Assembly (NCBI GenBank): GCA_033856515.1
Contig: JAWVEY010000077.1
Coordinates: forward strand, 1 to 64,000
From: JALZKA01 sp033856515
Lineage (GTDB): Bacteria; Actinomycetota; Thermoleophilia; Solirubrobacterales; 70-9
Reading direction: 5' to 3'
DNA length: 64,000 nt
Made by a program: the position numbers and the translations under genes. Shown here one piece after another: positions 8,728 through 16,743 of the stretch (positions are counted from its first letter, which is position 1; each line of letters begins with the position of its first letter). The notes under the pieces were generated by a model, which saw only the letters and a program-made list of their open reading frames with translations, ran no database searches and was not told the DNA's origin.

Positions 8728-9213
8728 ATGCCAGGAGATCCCGAGCGCAACGAAGCCACGATCCGCAAGCTCTACGCGGGCTTGGACTCACACGACGGCG
8801 AGGCGATGGCGTCGTGCTACGCCCCTGATGCCCACTTCTCGGACCCCGTGTTCCCAGAACTGACGGGAGCCCAGGCGGGCGACATGTGGCGGATGCTCAC
8901 TTCGCGGGCGACCGACCTCTCGGTTGAGCTGCCCGAGGCCAAGGCGGACGCCGAGGCGGGCGCTGCGAACTGGATCGCCACCTATACGTTCGGTGCGACC
9001 GGTCGAAGCGTCGTCAACAACGTCCGCTCGAACTTCAGCTTCGACGACGCGGGACTTATCACCGAACAGCACGACGACTTCCCGTTCTGGAAATGGTCGC
9101 GCCAAGCGCTTGGGCCGGCGGGCATCACACTGGGCTGGACGCCGATGCTGCGCTCGAAGGTCCGCTCGAACGCCGCGACCGAGCTGGCGCGCTTCCGCGC
9201 CGATCAGAAGTAA
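8728..9213 (+). CDS. SnoaL/NTF2-like protein
   Basis: A 161-residue protein opening with NEATIRKLYAGLDSHDGEAM and CYAPDAHFSDPVFPELTG, the usual beginning of a SnoaL-like/NTF2-fold domain, followed by a central WIATYTFGATGRSV strand pair and an FSFDDAGLITEQHDDF segment. These small cone-shaped folds are either isomerase- or hydrolase-like enzymes or simple binding proteins; the sequence does not show which. ATG at 8728 is chosen; an in-frame GTG at 8698 is possible, and neither has a clear ribosome-binding site. It is divergent from the protease and ends at a strong hairpin. Confidence 0.82.
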   Translation: MPGDPERNEATIRKLYAGLDSHDGEAMASCYAPDAHFSDPVFPELTGAQAGDMWRMLTSRATDLSVELPEAKADAEAGAANWIATYTFGATGRSVVNNVRSNFSFDDAGLITEQHDDFPFWKWSRQALGPAGITLGWTPMLRSKVRSNAATELARFRADQK

Positions 9214-9230
9214 ACGTTCGAAAAGTTCGA

Positions 9231-9263
9231 CCGGAGCCAGGTTTTCAACGAACCTGGCACCGG
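9231..9263. terminator. Bidirectional hairpin between converging genes
   Basis: A perfect 8-bp stem GCCAGGTT/AACCTGGC with a 7-base loop is extended, past one A/A mismatch on each side, by a CCGG/CCGG clamp. It sits midway between the ends of the NTF2-like gene and ferritin, which fits a shared terminator. Confidence 0.7.
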
Positions 9264-9267
9264 TTAG

Positions 9268-9804
9268 TTAAATGGCGCCGCCGGCGGCCGGAGGCGCGGA
9301 GGGGTCGTCCGCCTCGCCGTCGCCCAATCCCTCGCGCGCGAGGTACTCCTCGATGTCGAGGGGCCGGTCCTTCGCGCGCTCGACGACGGTCAGCAGGTCG
9401 CTCATCAGCGCGACCTCCTCGACCTGCTCCTTCAAGAACCACTGAAGGAACTGCTCGCCCTGGAAGTCGTTTGCAGCGCGGGCGCTGGAAGTGAGCACGT
9501 TGAACTGCTGGGTCACCTTGCGCTCCTGGTCCAGCGCCAGCTTCACGGGCTCGACGAGGTCGGCAAAATCGGTCTTCGGCGCCGCCACGCCCGGGATCGT
9601 TGCCTCCTCCTCGATATCGAGCAGGTACTGGATGATCATCATCGCGTGGTTGCGCTCCTCGATCGCCTGGCGAAAGAAGAACGCGGCCATCCGCGGCATG
9701 GTGAGGTCGTCGTAGTAGATCGCCGCGGCCAGATAGGCCTGCGAGGCGGCGAACTCATTGGGGACGTGGTCGTTGAGCGCTTGCGCGAAGGTTTTCTCAG
9801 CCAT
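9268..9804 (-). CDS. ftn: Non-haem ferritin
   Basis: A 178-residue ferritin-fold iron storage protein that oxidises Fe(II) and stores the mineral in a 24-subunit shell. The ferroxidase glutamate/histidine pattern is visible: NEFAASQAYL (first helix), AIEERNHAM (E-x2-H in the second helix), then a later Glu and FLKEQVEE in the fourth helix. No haem-binding methionine of bacterioferritins is apparent. The last about 20 residues are a Pro/Ala/Gly-rich tail. The start ATG at 9804 has no Shine-Dalgarno and lies only 18 bases from the divergent GTG of the next gene, so the two promoters must overlap the neighbouring coding regions or the transcripts have very short leaders. Confidence 0.93.
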   Translation of the reverse strand: MAEKTFAQALNDHVPNEFAASQAYLAAAIYYDDLTMPRMAAFFFRQAIEERNHAMMIIQYLLDIEEEATIPGVAAPKTDFADLVEPVKLALDQERKVTQQFNVLTSSARAANDFQGEQFLQWFLKEQVEEVALMSDLLTVVERAKDRPLDIEEYLAREGLGDGEADDPSAPPAAGGAI

Positions 9805-9822
9805 TTGCGAGACACTACCCGC

Positions 9823-10248
9823 GTGGACGGCCGCGAGGACAAGGCATGGCTCTTGCGTAATCGGTTCAACCCGTTCCCGGTGTCCGGAGTGCTGGCGCTT
9901 AACGAGCGCGTCATCTCATTTCGTCTCGACGATGACGCTGCCGAGGCGACCTTGGGCTGGCTCGAGGAAGAGCTCGAGATCGAGGACATCAAGGGCGAGA
10001 TCGAGGACGGCAACGACGTCGTCGCATTCTCAATCCCGCTCGACGAGTGCTCTGTCAGCTGGCCGATAACCGGAGGCCCGATGATGCTGATCGACGGACC
10101 CGAGCGAAAGTGGGTCGTCTCCTACGACCATCCCGTGGGAGGAGCACTGGTCCAGACCTTCAACCTGATGTCGGGCCGCGGCAAGGCGAAGGCGTGGAAG
10201 AAGGCGTTGGCGGCGGCTGAGCGGGGGGTGAGGGAGGGGGAGGGCTAG
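9823..10248 (+). CDS. Conserved hypothetical protein (141 aa)
   Basis: I do not recognise this family. The predicted protein is soluble and acidic, begins VDGREDKAWLLRNRFNPF from a GTG at 9823, and contains a WLEEELEIEDIKGEIEDGN segment followed by beta-rich sequence ending in FNLMSGRGKAKAWKKAL. The open frame reaches back to 9646 inside the ferritin gene, but codon use and the gene layout favour the GTG. It is divergent from ferritin with an 18-base gap, and its TAG stop shares the four bases CTAG with the stop of the converging enolase-like gene. A general stress or housekeeping role cannot be excluded or supported. Confidence 0.6.
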   Translation: MDGREDKAWLLRNRFNPFPVSGVLALNERVISFRLDDDAAEATLGWLEEELEIEDIKGEIEDGNDVVAFSIPLDECSVSWPITGGPMMLIDGPERKWVVSYDHPVGGALVQTFNLMSGRGKAKAWKKALAAAERGVREGEG

Positions 10249-11309
10249 CCCCAGCGGAATCCGGTCTCGGATGGGACCGGGTCCATCGGGCTCGTCGGCA
10301 TCCCCTCCGGGACCGCCGGGTCGTTGTAGCCCGCAGGGGCCGTGTCGTTCGGAGTGTCCGGGTGGTAGAGCGACGCGAGGTACTGGATCTGGCCGCGGCC
10401 GAGACCGACTTCGCCCTGGCCTCCGCCATAGACCTGGAGGCCGTTCTGCTCGCAGTACTCGTAGATGCCGAGGAGCTCCTCGAGCGAGCCGAACCGCGAT
10501 GGCTTCGAGTTGATCGCGCGCTCGGGGGCGAGCTCCTTCACATCCGCCAGGGAGTGGAGAGGAGCGTCGTAGGTCACGCGATCCCAGTGGGGCTTTAAGA
10601 CCTCGCGCGTCGCGTCCGTCAAGTCGGGGTCCTCCAGCCAGGCCTCCGGGAACCTCTCGGCCACCGCGCGGTAGAGATCGGGGTCCGTTTCGACCTCGAC
10701 CACGGTGCCCTTGTAGTAGCCCTTCAGGTCCATCACCTGGACGGTCGCCACGTCGGCGATCTCCTCAATCAGCTCGGGCGTCCAGTCGTTCTCGGGGTCG
10801 AGCTTGAACTCCAGGCCGGGGTAGCGCTCGAGCCGCGACGTGATCGCGTGGGTTGAGGAGGCGGCGTTGTCACCGAAGCTCGTCAGGCGGGTCGAGCAGA
10901 CGAACCGAACCGGCTTCGGGTCGCGCCCGACCGCCTCGTGAAGCGAGACGCCGGACTGGCGAAGGGCGAGGTCCAGCGCCGCGGACTCGTACGCCCAGCG
11001 GCGGTAGTCGCGCGAAGCGTCGCGCTCGGGCGGCGCGCCCTCGTAGAGGTCGAGCTCGCCCAGGAGCGAACACATCTCACCAAGCGTTTTCGGCCCGGTG
11101 AGGTCGAAGCGCGGGCCGAGGTCGCGATTTGCGATGTGGTCGAGAACCTCGTAAGCGACGTCCTCGCCCTGGCCCTCGTGGCCGTCGCCCTTCAGGTGCA
11201 TGATGGTCGAGCCGCGGGTGAACTCGGCCGAGTACTCGCGGTCGTTCGCCTCGAACTCGTAGGCCTCGACGCTGATGGGAAGGTCGCGCAGCTTCTCGAA
11301 ATCGCTCAT
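10245..11309 (-). CDS. Enolase-superfamily protein (mandelate racemase/muconate lactonizing type)
   Basis: A 354-residue member of the enolase superfamily. The N-terminal capping domain (about 1-130) is followed by a barrel with LEFKLDPENDW (a lysine at the end of the second strand), VMDLKGYY (metal Asp) and WLEDPDL (metal Glu). Later there is SKPSRFGSLEELLGIYEYC and GGGQGEVGLGRGQIQYLASLYHP. The usual third metal ligand is less clear (around VTYDAPLHS). The reaction would be proton abstraction alpha to a carboxylate, but the substrate is unknown. It may be catalytically unusual, since the family motifs are only partly canonical. Its stop shares CTAG with the converging neighbour. Confidence 0.8.
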   Translation of the reverse strand: MSDFEKLRDLPISVEAYEFEANDREYSAEFTRGSTIMHLKGDGHEGQGEDVAYEVLDHIANRDLGPRFDLTGPKTLGEMCSLLGELDLYEGAPPERDASRDYRRWAYESAALDLALRQSGVSLHEAVGRDPKPVRFVCSTRLTSFGDNAASSTHAITSRLERYPGLEFKLDPENDWTPELIEEIADVATVQVMDLKGYYKGTVVEVETDPDLYRAVAERFPEAWLEDPDLTDATREVLKPHWDRVTYDAPLHSLADVKELAPERAINSKPSRFGSLEELLGIYEYCEQNGLQVYGGGQGEVGLGRGQIQYLASLYHPDTPNDTAPAGYNDPAVPEGMPTSPMDPVPSETGFRWG

Positions 11310-11337
11310 GAAGCGAATGTAGCCAGGGCCGTAGCGG

Positions 11338-11413
11338 GGGAGGGGGAGGGCATTTGACTCCGCCTAAAACCCTTCGGGCCAACCGGCTTGAGCCAAACGC
11401 CCATCCCCCTCCC
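11338..11413. repeat. Long G/C-rich inverted repeat between enolase-like and permease genes
   Basis: Arms at 11338-11351 (GGGAGGGGGAGGGC) and 11399-11413 pair over 14 bp with a single bulged base; the downstream arm is followed on the plus strand by TTTTT. Between the arms are smaller hairpins such as CCCTTCGGG. The U-run points to termination on the plus strand, yet both flanking genes run on the minus strand. Confidence 0.5.
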
Positions 11414-11416
11414 TTT

Positions 11417-13030
11417 TTAGACGCCGATGCCGGCGTCCGCCTCGTCCTCGGAGACTCCGATCGCCTCGACGGTGCCTTCGCCGACCGCAACCTCGTGTGG
11501 CACCGCTTCGAACGGCTTGCGGGCGAAGAACTCCTTCGCCGGCTCGCCCCCAAGGAAGCGCCAAGCGATCATGAAGATGAATCCCAGGCCCATGAAGACG
11601 ATGGCGATCACGAGCGGGACGCCGAGGCCCGCCACCTCGGTGCCGGAGTAGGACGCCTTCGGGTCGGAGAGATCCCCCACCGACTCGTAAAGGAGGTAGG
11701 TGAGAAGCAGGGCTCCGACAAGTGGGGCAACGCCGATGAAGAAGAAGTTCTTGACCGACAGGAAGATCTCCCTACGCCAGTAGATGACGCATGCGACCCC
11801 CGTCAGGCCGTAGTAGAAGGCGATCATCAGGCTGAGCGCGGAGAGCGAATCGAACAGGAAGTTCTCGGAGATCAGCTTGCCCGGCACGTACCAGATGGTC
11901 GCGAGGACACCGATCACAATCGTGCCGAATGCGGGCGTCAGATAGCGCGGATGGATCTTGGCGAAGATCTTCGGCAAGGCACCGGCCGCCGCCATCGACA
12001 GCGACGTGCGCGATCCCGGCAGGATCGTCGTCTGGGCCGACGAGATGCCAGAGATGATCACGGCGATCACCAGTAGCTTCGCGAGGTCGTCGCCCAGCGC
12101 GTTCGAGGCGACCGAGCTCAGCACGCCGGCGTCGTCATCGAATTGCTCGACCTGCCCGAGGCCGGCGTATGCGATCAGCGCCACGGTGACGACCACGTAC
12201 GTGAACAGCAGGATCACAGTGCTAGCGATCCCGGCCAAGCCTGGCGCACGCGAGGAGTCCTCGCTCTCCTCCGACAGGTTCACGGCGGACTCCCAGCCCC
12301 AGTAGATGAAGACGGCCAAGAGGACCCCGGTCAGCATGCCCGCGTACTCGACGCCGAACGGTGAGAGCCAGCTGAGCTCTGGGGTGATCGACGACTCCGG
12401 CACCTTGTCGAAGATGAGGCGCACGAAGACCGCTCCTGCGAAGAACAGGAGGATCCCCACCTGCCCCAGGGTCATGAACCGCTGGAGCTTGGCCGAGATC
12501 TCGGTGCCGATCACGCAGATGGCGGTCATCACGACGATGATCACGACGGCGCCGATCGCTACCGCGGCGTCGTTCTTGAACAGCGGCTTGGGGTTGCCGC
12601 TTGCCGTCTCGCCGCCCGAGAGGCCGAGCAGGTCGAAGAGGTAGTAGGCCGAGACGTCGGCGAGCGAGCCGATCACGAGGATGCCCGTGGTGCAGATGGC
12701 CCAGCCGCCCATCCAGCCCATCCATGGCCCCATCCCGCGCGTCACCCAGGAGAAGGTCGTGCCGCAGTCGGTGTCGACGCGGTTCATGTAGAAGAACGCC
12801 GCCGCGATGAAGAACATCGGGATGAACGAGACAAGGAGGATGGCCGGCGCCGTGACCCCGACCGCTACCACGATCGAGCCGATCACCGCGGCCAGCGAGT
12901 AGGCCGGCGCGGTCGATGCGAGCCCGATCGAAAGCCCGTCCAGGAACCCGATCGAGTCCTTCTTCAAGCCCTTCTCGCCGACCTGGACTTCCGTGCTCGC
13001 CGCCGGTGCCGGAACGCTCGCGCTCTCCAT
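11417..13030 (-). CDS. APC-family amino acid permease
   Basis: A 537-residue polytopic membrane transporter of the amino acid-polyamine-organocation superfamily, with about 12-14 hydrophobic segments. The first helix region reads FLDGLSIGLASTAPAYSLAA, matching the unwound substrate-binding helix of APC proteins; later come WVTRGMGPWMGWMGGW, ISGISSAQTTILPGSRTSL and ATIWYVPGK. The start ATG at 13030 is preceded by AGAGGAGAGGGAG. The same frame stays open to 14671 through the neighbouring gene, but that part is a shadow. The cytoplasmic C-terminus is about 45 residues and acidic. It probably takes up an amino acid; substrate is unknown. Confidence 0.92.
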   Translation of the reverse strand: MESASVPAPAASTEVQVGEKGLKKDSIGFLDGLSIGLASTAPAYSLAAVIGSIVVAVGVTAPAILLVSFIPMFFIAAAFFYMNRVDTDCGTTFSWVTRGMGPWMGWMGGWAICTTGILVIGSLADVSAYYLFDLLGLSGGETASGNPKPLFKNDAAVAIGAVVIIVVMTAICVIGTEISAKLQRFMTLGQVGILLFFAGAVFVRLIFDKVPESSITPELSWLSPFGVEYAGMLTGVLLAVFIYWGWESAVNLSEESEDSSRAPGLAGIASTVILLFTYVVVTVALIAYAGLGQVEQFDDDAGVLSSVASNALGDDLAKLLVIAVIISGISSAQTTILPGSRTSLSMAAAGALPKIFAKIHPRYLTPAFGTIVIGVLATIWYVPGKLISENFLFDSLSALSLMIAFYYGLTGVACVIYWRREIFLSVKNFFFIGVAPLVGALLLTYLLYESVGDLSDPKASYSGTEVAGLGVPLVIAIVFMGLGFIFMIAWRFLGGEPAKEFFARKPFEAVPHEVAVGEGTVEAIGVSEDEADAGIGV

Positions 13031-13074
13031 CGCCGCTCCCTCTCCTCTCGGGTCACGCGACCCTAAGGGACCCG

Positions 13075-14748
13075 CTATTTGGCGTAGGTGATGGAGAGGC
13101 GGACCTGGTCGTGCCGGGATTGAACCGTGCCGGCTGCCGAGCGCTTCATGTAGATCCGGGCCGAGAGCGAGTTTGCCTCCGCGACCGTGTCCACCTCGGG
13201 AAGGGGAATCGTGTCGGTTGTGTCCGCGGTAGCGCTGGAGCTGCACGACAGGTCGGACCCGGACGAACCGTGAGTCCCGATCGAAGTCGCGCCGGCGAAG
13301 CTCTCGACGTAGTTGCAGACCTGCCTGGTGGCAGCGTTCGCCCGGTAGACGTGCGTCATCGTGACGGACAGGTTCGTTGCTCCCGTCGGCACGTAGGCCG
13401 GGAACGTCGCCAGCATGTACCTCGTTGTCGCGTACGTGGTCTGCCAGTTGGCGAGGGTCGTGTTGGTAACGGTCACATCGTCGTCGAGTGCGAGGGCAAA
13501 GGGAACGATTCCCGAGGCTGCTCCAGAGGACGCATCGTTCGAGTTCTTGGGATACAGCGTGAAGTTGCCGTCGTCGGTCGTCAGCGAGAGCGAGACTTGG
13601 TCCACCACAAAGCCCGCAGCAAGAAGAGATGTGCGCCCGTAGATCCGGAAGCGGGTGTCGTTGACGAGGGCTCCCGTCGTGCCGCTGATAGGGATCGAGA
13701 AGTTCGTTTGGGTGTTGGCAGCCGACGTGCAGAATGGGGACCCAGAGCTGCCGTACGTCGTGAGCAGGGAGTTGTCGGAGGCCTTTCGCGCCTCGACGTA
13801 AAAGCAACCATTCCCAGACACCGCAGTGTTCGTGGCAAGCCGGATGTTGATCGTCCCGCTGCTCACGTTGACAGCGTTGCGAAGCGGCGAGTTCAGGTCG
13901 ACGTCGATGTAACGGCCCGCGGCGAAGCTCGTCGTCCAGTTGCCGGTCGTCAGGGTTCGCGAGTCGGAGGGGAACGCCAGGCCGTAGGAGGCGTTCGCTG
14001 CAGCGCCGCCGGCAGATGCGTCGCGCCAGTCGAAGGCGCTCGTTGTGATCGTCGTCAGGGGCCTGTTGACGGTGACGTTCGCCGAAGCGACGTCCGAGCC
14101 TGAGCCGATGGCAAAGATGGTGTGGGAGCCGTTCGCCACGCCGTCCGGCAGGGTGACGCTCACGTTCGCGGTGCCGTTCGCCGGGACCGTGCTGGGCGTA
14201 ATCGAGCCGGTCAGGACCTGGCCCGTCGTCTGGTTGTCGAGCCTGAACGTGACCGTTTGCCCGGCCACGAAGCTCGTGATCTGCCCCGTGAGGACCTGGG
14301 GCAGGGACGTGACGGTGTTGGGCGAGAGCGTCAATGCCGGCGAGTTCACCGTCACCGCCGTTGACTGCCCGCTCTCGTTTCCGCGCCAGTTCTGCCTCGC
14401 GGGAGTGACCGTGTAGCGCCAGTTGCCCGGAGGCACGGTGTTCTCCGTACAGCTCGTGCCGGCCACCGTGCCCGAGCAGTTGGCGCCGATCGTCTGTTCG
14501 GCGCCGCCCGCCAAATATCGCTTGACGATGTATCCCGTGACCGGGACGCTTCCGCCAGTGGCGGTCCAGCTCACGGTGACGCTCCGGTTCGACACGGATG
14601 CCGTCGGCGTGGTGCCGGCGGCGATCGAGGTGGCTTTCGCGTAGCCGTTCCCCGAGCCGTTCAAGTTCCACCCGGCCTGCGCGAGAGCAGGCAGCATCAA
14701 GGCCACCGCGAGGGCGGCGATCAGAAGTCTCGTGACACGCGAGGTCAT
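13075..14748 (-). CDS. Large secreted surface protein with beta-sandwich domains
   Basis: A 557-residue exported protein with a clear signal peptide (RVTRLLIAALAVALMLPALAQA). Right after it comes GWNLNGSGNGYAKATS, resembling the W-x3-G-x-G-x-G-x-A-K-A segment in the exported protein two genes upstream. A fibronectin III-like domain follows (about 35-125), then an Ig-like repeat region, and two similar halves rich in Thr, Ser and Asn. Few cysteines are spread through it. No sortase motif or membrane anchor is seen at the C-terminus. The ATG overlaps the stop of the upstream gene by four bases (ATGA), so it is the last gene of a three-gene export operon. It could be a fibre or sheath component; this is inference. 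Confidence 0.82.
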   Translation of the reverse strand: MTSRVTRLLIAALAVALMLPALAQAGWNLNGSGNGYAKATSIAAGTTPTASVSNRSVTVSWTATGGSVPVTGYIVKRYLAGGAEQTIGANCSGTVAGTSCTENTVPPGNWRYTVTPARQNWRGNESGQSTAVTVNSPALTLSPNTVTSLPQVLTGQITSFVAGQTVTFRLDNQTTGQVLTGSITPSTVPANGTANVSVTLPDGVANGSHTIFAIGSGSDVASANVTVNRPLTTITTSAFDWRDASAGGAAANASYGLAFPSDSRTLTTGNWTTSFAAGRYIDVDLNSPLRNAVNVSSGTINIRLATNTAVSGNGCFYVEARKASDNSLLTTYGSSGSPFCTSAANTQTNFSIPISGTTGALVNDTRFRIYGRTSLLAAGFVVDQVSLSLTTDDGNFTLYPKNSNDASSGAASGIVPFALALDDDVTVTNTTLANWQTTYATTRYMLATFPAYVPTGATNLSVTMTHVYRANAATRQVCNYVESFAGATSIGTHGSSGSDLSCSSSATADTTDTIPLPEVDTVAEANSLSARIYMKRSAAGTVQSRHDQVRLSITYAK

Positions 14749-15203
14749 GGCCGCTTTCCGGTCACCCTCGCCTTGAACTTGATCGGAAACCGCGCGCCCT
14801 GACATGCGTCGGGGGTGGTCTCGTTCATCGTCACCTTCGTCCGGACCTTCGTCCGGCTGTGCGCGCGGATCGGCTTGTGCCCCTTGAAACGCGTCACGCT
14901 CAGGTTCGAGCGGGAGCACGTGGGGCTTGCGTCACTGACTCGCGCCTTGACGGATACGAGACTGACCTTTTGCGAGAGCCGATTGCTGACCCGCACCTTC
15001 ATGGACTTCCGAGCCCCTGGATAGAGGCCCTTCACGTGGCCCCGCACCTGGATTTTGGGCGAGGGACGTTCAACGACGCTTGGCGCGTCGGGTGGGCGCT
15101 CAGTGACGATCATCCCGGTTTCGGCCGCGACTGCGACCGCCCCCGCGAGGAGCACCACGGCAAGCGCCGCGTTAAGCAGAAGGCTCTTGGCCCTGCTCAG
15201 CAT
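14745..15203 (-). CDS. Exported small beta-sandwich protein, paralogue of 15322-15801
   Basis: An approximately 152-residue exported protein with an N-terminal hydrophobic segment (SLLLNAALAVVLLAGAVAVA). Its mature part shares an ordered pattern with the upstream gene product: GLYPGARKSMKVRVSN, a SV-x(10-15)-C block, then DACQGARFPIKFKARVTG at the end. The two cysteines probably pair. The ATG at 15203 is favoured; an in-frame TTG at 15221 is possible. A long perfect hairpin lies just upstream. The stop overlaps the next start (ATGA). The shared YPG and CQGA motifs point to a common fold and joint assembly with its neighbour on the cell surface, but no function is known to me. Confidence 0.75.
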   Translation of the reverse strand: MLSRAKSLLLNAALAVVLLAGAVAVAAETGMIVTERPPDAPSVVERPSPKIQVRGHVKGLYPGARKSMKVRVSNRLSQKVSLVSVKARVSDASPTCSRSNLSVTRFKGHKPIRAHSRTKVRTKVTMNETTPDACQGARFPIKFKARVTGKRP

Positions 15204-15225
15204 CGATTCGACATGGGACAAGCCG

Positions 15226-15259
15226 GCCCGGCGCCGTGCATCCGCGCACGGCGCCGGGC
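15226..15259 (-). terminator. Perfect 14-bp hairpin inside the export operon
   Basis: GCCCGGCGCCGTGC pairs without mismatch with GCACGGCGCCGGGC across a 6-base loop. It lies between the first and second genes of the operon and has no U-run, so it may attenuate transcription or stabilise the upstream mRNA, giving more of the first protein than of the next two. Confidence 0.65.
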
Positions 15260-15321
15260 GGCTCTCCGGCTCAGGTCAGCCGGTGCCCTGTCTCATCTCT
15301 TTGGTTTCGTTACCGCTTGCC

Positions 15322-15801
15322 TTACGGCGCGTTGCTCGCTCCGGTCAGGGAAACGGGAATCGTGAACGTCGCGCCCTGACAGCCGTTCTCCGACGCGTTG
15401 CTCATGTGAGCCGCGTCGTCGAGGGTGGCCGTCTGCGAGCCGTTGGCGGGCACATTGATCGTCAGGCCCGTTTGGTTGGTGTACGTGACACCGGTCGTGG
15501 TGCAGGTACCGATCCCGCCGGCAGCGGTGATCGAGCCGGAGCCGTTGGAGACCGAGGTCACCTGGACGGGATAGGGATTCGGGTTGACGATCTCGAGCTT
15601 GACGTCGCCGTTTGTGCCGGGATAGAGATCCCCGGCGGTGATTGCGACCGCGTTGGTCGTCAGGGCCTGCGCCGCGCCGGCCTTCGCGGTACCCGATCCG
15701 GTGCCGCTTGCCGTCCAGGCCGCGTATGCGAGCCCGGCTGCGACGAGAACGGCAACGGTGATTCCGCCTCCGATGAGGCGGCGCTTACGAGTGCTATGCA
15801 T
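15322..15801 (-). CDS. Exported small surface protein with SipW/TasA-like N-terminus
   Basis: A 159-residue exported protein. The N-terminus is MHSTRKRRLIGGG, then a hydrophobic run ending YAAWTASGTGSGTAKA, which resembles the signal region of TasA/camelysin-type fibre proteins handled by a dedicated signal peptidase (a loose likeness only). The mature part has DLYPGTNGDVKLEIVNPN, a short C-x-T block and ENGCQGATFTIPVSLTG. AGGAGG lies seven bases before ATG 15801, the strongest ribosome-binding site around, so this is probably the most abundant product of the operon. No dedicated signal peptidase gene is in the window. Confidence 0.8.
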   Translation of the reverse strand: MHSTRKRRLIGGGITVAVLVAAGLAYAAWTASGTGSGTAKAGAAQALTTNAVAITAGDLYPGTNGDVKLEIVNPNPYPVQVTSVSNGSGSITAAGGIGTCTTTGVTYTNQTGLTINVPANGSQTATLDDAAHMSNASENGCQGATFTIPVSLTGASNAP

Positions 15802-16005
15802 TTTAGATCCTCCTGGAAATGAGACAGGGGCGGGTCCTTGGTGCCCGCGCACCTGTTTATGCCTCTTCGACCCAACAAACGTCCAGCTTGAAAAATGGAC
15901 CTTTTGTCTACTTACTTCCAGGTATATGGTCGGAGCATGAGAACTGGATGAGGTGAAGATGAATATCTGATGAGACTTCAGCCGACAGCCTCATCTGAGC
16001 GTTCG
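15802..16005 (-). promoter_or_regulatory. Upstream region of the exported-protein operon
   Basis: This 204-base gap holds the strong ribosome-binding site (complement of CCTCCT at 15809-15814) and, read on the minus strand, a short hairpin GGTGC-GCGG-GCACC and a GTCCA...TGGAC inverted repeat with an AT-rich centre. No coding sequence or known riboswitch is evident. The operon promoter should lie here. Confidence 0.45.
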
Positions 16006-16728
16006 TCAGCGGTGCTCCGGGTTTTCGAAGTCGAAGCGGCAGCCCGCATCCCACTCTGAACGCTGGTTCCCGTGCGCCGGAATCCCGCCCGCGTCCTTCA
16101 GAAGCCTGGCCAGATGCATGAGGTTCCAGGTCGCAAACGTCGTGTTGCGGTTCGTGAAGTCGTTTTCGGGGCCGCCTGAGCCCTCGTCGAGATAAGAGGG
16201 GCCGGGCCCCGCCTCGCCGATCCACCCCGCGTCAGCCTGAGGCGGGATCGAATAGCCGAGGTGCTGAAGCGAGTAGAGGACGTTCATCGCGCAGTGCTTG
16301 ATCCCATCCTCGTTGCCGGTCACGAGGCAGCCGCCCACCCGGCCGTAGTACGCGTACTGGCCGTCGTCGTTCAGGACCGATGAGTGGCCGTAGAGGCGCT
16401 CGATGACCTTGGTGCAGATCGACGACTTCTCGCCCAGCCAGATCGGCGTGCCGATTACCAGGATGTCGGCCGCCATCACCTTCTCGAGGATCTCGGGCCA
16501 CTCGTCCTTCTCCCAGCCGTGCTCGGTCATGTCGTCATAGACGCCAGGCGCGATGTCGTGGTCGGCGGCGCGGATCGAATCCACGGAGACGCCGTTCTTC
16601 TCCATGACGCCGATCGACAAGTCCATCAGGCCCTGCGTGTTCGACGTATCAGGCGAGCGCTTGAGCGTGCAGTTGATGTACAGGGCGGAGAGATCCGAGA
16701 AGTCTGTTTCCATGACTTTGGAGTTCAT
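16006..16728 (-). CDS. Flavodoxin-fold NAD(P)H-dependent FMN reductase-like protein
   Basis: A 240-residue protein with the flavodoxin-like alpha/beta fold: an initial strand ALYINCTLKRSPDTSNTQ that should bind FMN phosphate, ILVIGTPIWLGEKSS as the second flavin loop, and GGCLVTGNEDG as the third. The C-terminal about 50 residues are an extra segment with conserved-looking tryptophans. It probably passes electrons from NAD(P)H to a small substrate or partner. ATG at 16728 is used here; GTG at 16731 and ATG at 16713 are alternatives, none with a good Shine-Dalgarno. It follows the cupin gene by about 15 bases and is the last gene of the ureido/polyamine operon. Confidence 0.85.
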   Translation of the reverse strand: MNSKVMETDFSDLSALYINCTLKRSPDTSNTQGLMDLSIGVMEKNGVSVDSIRAADHDIAPGVYDDMTEHGWEKDEWPEILEKVMAADILVIGTPIWLGEKSSICTKVIERLYGHSSVLNDDGQYAYYGRVGGCLVTGNEDGIKHCAMNVLYSLQHLGYSIPPQADAGWIGEAGPGPSYLDEGSGGPENDFTNRNTTFATWNLMHLARLLKDAGGIPAHGNQRSEWDAGCRFDFENPEHR

Positions 16729-16743
16729 CACGGACGCGGTTCG

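Noticed and set aside
13031..14671. Continuous open frame upstream of the permease reaching 14671
   Set aside because: The translated extension is low-complexity and Arg/His-rich, lies in a different frame of the secreted-protein gene, and the permease has a good ribosome-binding site at 13030.
15802..16005. A cyclic-di-GMP riboswitch before the exported-protein operon
   Set aside because: I looked for the GEMM core and its conserved loops and did not find them. Only ordinary short hairpins are present.
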